Below, in pieces: positions 63,160-64,000 of a stretch of 64,000 nucleotides of DNA. Source of the DNA: Cytophagales bacterium (GTDB lineage: Bacteria; Bacteroidota; Bacteroidia; Cytophagales; 172606-1); the NCBI GenBank assembly GCA_030448185.1, contig JAUJNL010000017.1, positions 1 to 64,000 on the forward strand, written 5' to 3'. The translations under genes were made by a program, and so were the position numbers. The notes under the pieces are model-generated. The model saw nothing but the letters and a program-made list of their open reading frames with translations, did no database searches and was not told the DNA's origin. Position 1 is the stretch's first letter. Each line of letters begins with the position of its first letter.

Positions 63160-64000
63160 GTGGTTCAGTTGAGAAAGAATATAACTGTTATGGGGGCAGG
63201 ACTGGTAGGGTCGCTGCTCTCCGTTTTGCTGGCTCGCCGCGGGCACCGGGTACATCTGTTCGAAAAACGCCCTGATCTGCGGGTAGCCCAGTGGGATGAT
63301 GGCCGTACGATTAACCTGGCTATGAGTGAGCGGGGGTGGCGGGCCATGCGATTGGTAGGATTAGAAGAAGAAGTAAAGCAGTTTGCCATTCCTATGCAGG
63401 GCCGTATGATCCACGACCTGCAGGGAAACCTGACTTTCCAACCCTACGGCACCAATGGTGAGTGTATTTATTCCGTTTCCCGGATTCTGCTCAACCGCCT
63501 GCTGATGAACCTGGCCGAGATGGAGGGAGGCGTAAAACTGCATTTCGAACAGAAGTGCACGGGAGTAGATTTAACCGAAAGTACCGTTCAGATCACGGAT
63601 ATTCATACTAATGAAGTTACCGATGTTAAATCGGACCTGATTTTTGGCTCGGATGGGGCTTTTTCGTCTATTCGTGCTGCCATGATGCGCCATAACCGGT
63701 TTAACTACCAGCAGCATTTTATTGAACATGGTTATAAAGAGCTGACTATTCCGGCCAAGCCTGATGGGAACTGGGCCATTGATAAGAACGCCCTTCACAT
63801 CTGGCCAAGAGGACATTTTATGCTGATTGCCTTGCCTAACCCGGATGGAACGTTTACCTGTACGTTATTTTTTCCGTTTGATGGCGACCCTTCATTTGAT
63901 TCGATCCGGACGCCGGAAGATTTTATGAAGTTTTTTGGGGAAACGTTTCCCGATATACTGCCGCTGATGCCTGATGTGGGGGCAGAATACTTTCGGAACC
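63160..64000 (+). CDS. kmo: Kynurenine 3-monooxygenase, partial (runs off the window)
   Basis: 280 codons are visible with no stop before the window end. The FAD-binding motif is TVMGAGLVGSLLSVLLARRG (about 9-28); then QWDDGRTINLAMSERGWRAM, YSVSRILLNRLLMN and LIFGSDGAFSSIRAAMMR (second FAD motif, GSDG). It hydroxylates kynurenine to 3-hydroxykynurenine with NADPH. I use the GTG at 63160; a TTG 9 nt later is the alternative. Same direction as HAAO and kynU, with which it forms the kynurenine-to-quinolinate branch. Confidence 0.93.
   Translation, partial: MVQLRKNITVMGAGLVGSLLSVLLARRGHRVHLFEKRPDLRVAQWDDGRTINLAMSERGWRAMRLVGLEEEVKQFAIPMQGRMIHDLQGNLTFQPYGTNGECIYSVSRILLNRLLMNLAEMEGGVKLHFEQKCTGVDLTESTVQITDIHTNEVTDVKSDLIFGSDGAFSSIRAAMMRHNRFNYQQHFIEHGYKELTIPAKPDGNWAIDKNALHIWPRGHFMLIALPNPDGTFTCTLFFPFDGDPSFDSIRTPEDFMKFFGETFPDILPLMPDVGAEYFRN

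Noticed and set aside
1-64000. CRISPR array, rRNA, tRNA or prophage
   Set aside because: No regularly spaced repeats, rRNA segments, tRNA cloverleafs or phage structural genes were seen by eye; the clustered palindromes at 25.8 kb are not evenly spaced direct repeats.

Overview
The window looks like a chromosome segment from a Bacteroidota bacterium, most likely of the order Cytophagales. The signs are: two large secreted proteins ending in PNP-type type IX secretion (T9SS) sorting domains; many exported DUF3857/transglutaminase-like, MORN-repeat, TPR and NHL-repeat proteins; a TPR-CHAT protein; a tatA-gatA-lytic transglycosylase order; frequent starts without Shine-Dalgarno sites; and at least one TTTG-N19-TAnnTTTG-like promoter. 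No rRNA, tRNA, CRISPR array, complete IS or prophage was seen.

Layout. 0-7 kb: a CNNM/CBS transporter-like protein, a secreted NHL-repeat protein, a lone response regulator divergent from a hybrid histidine kinase, and an SRPBCC protein. 7-24 kb is the most unusual part. A lipoprotein is translationally coupled to a TPR-CHAT protease-like protein whose first third is far more AT-rich than the rest. Then comes a divergent cluster: a 1090-aa TPR/MORN-repeat protein followed by two DUF3857-transglutaminase proteins on the minus strand, and two more on the plus strand. In each pair one protein keeps the catalytic Cys and the other has lost it. A TPR lipoprotein follows. 24-32 kb: a membrane protein with a cytoplasmic N-domain and a PKD-like domain, a large nested palindromic element, a secreted beta-helix/PA14 protein, an RlmI-like methyltransferase with a stray copy of its 3' end 5 kb away, a toxin-antitoxin remnant cut by an IS scrap, and a GH130-type protein. 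32-49 kb: an ECF sigma factor with a putative membrane anti-sigma, a secreted nuclease, pyrE/NUDIX, small metabolic genes, an SDR/TetR pair with clear operators, and an MFS and a DUF421 protein. 49-64 kb: housekeeping genes (tatA, gatA, MltD-like, mutS, TrmH-type, histone H1-like, dps), then the kynurenine branch to quinolinate (HAAO, kynU, kmo), with kmo running off the window.

Sequence quality matters. At least 12 genes are interrupted, mostly by one-base indels in homopolymers, and these include mutS and gatA, which should be intact. Read in shifted frames, the genes give full-length normal proteins. This pattern fits residual long-read assembly error better than gene decay. I therefore report each such gene as one span and mark where the frame breaks. 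Exceptions that may be real are a 35-bp tandem duplication in kynU, a (TG)6 tract in the GH130 gene, and a TGA codon in a signal peptide.
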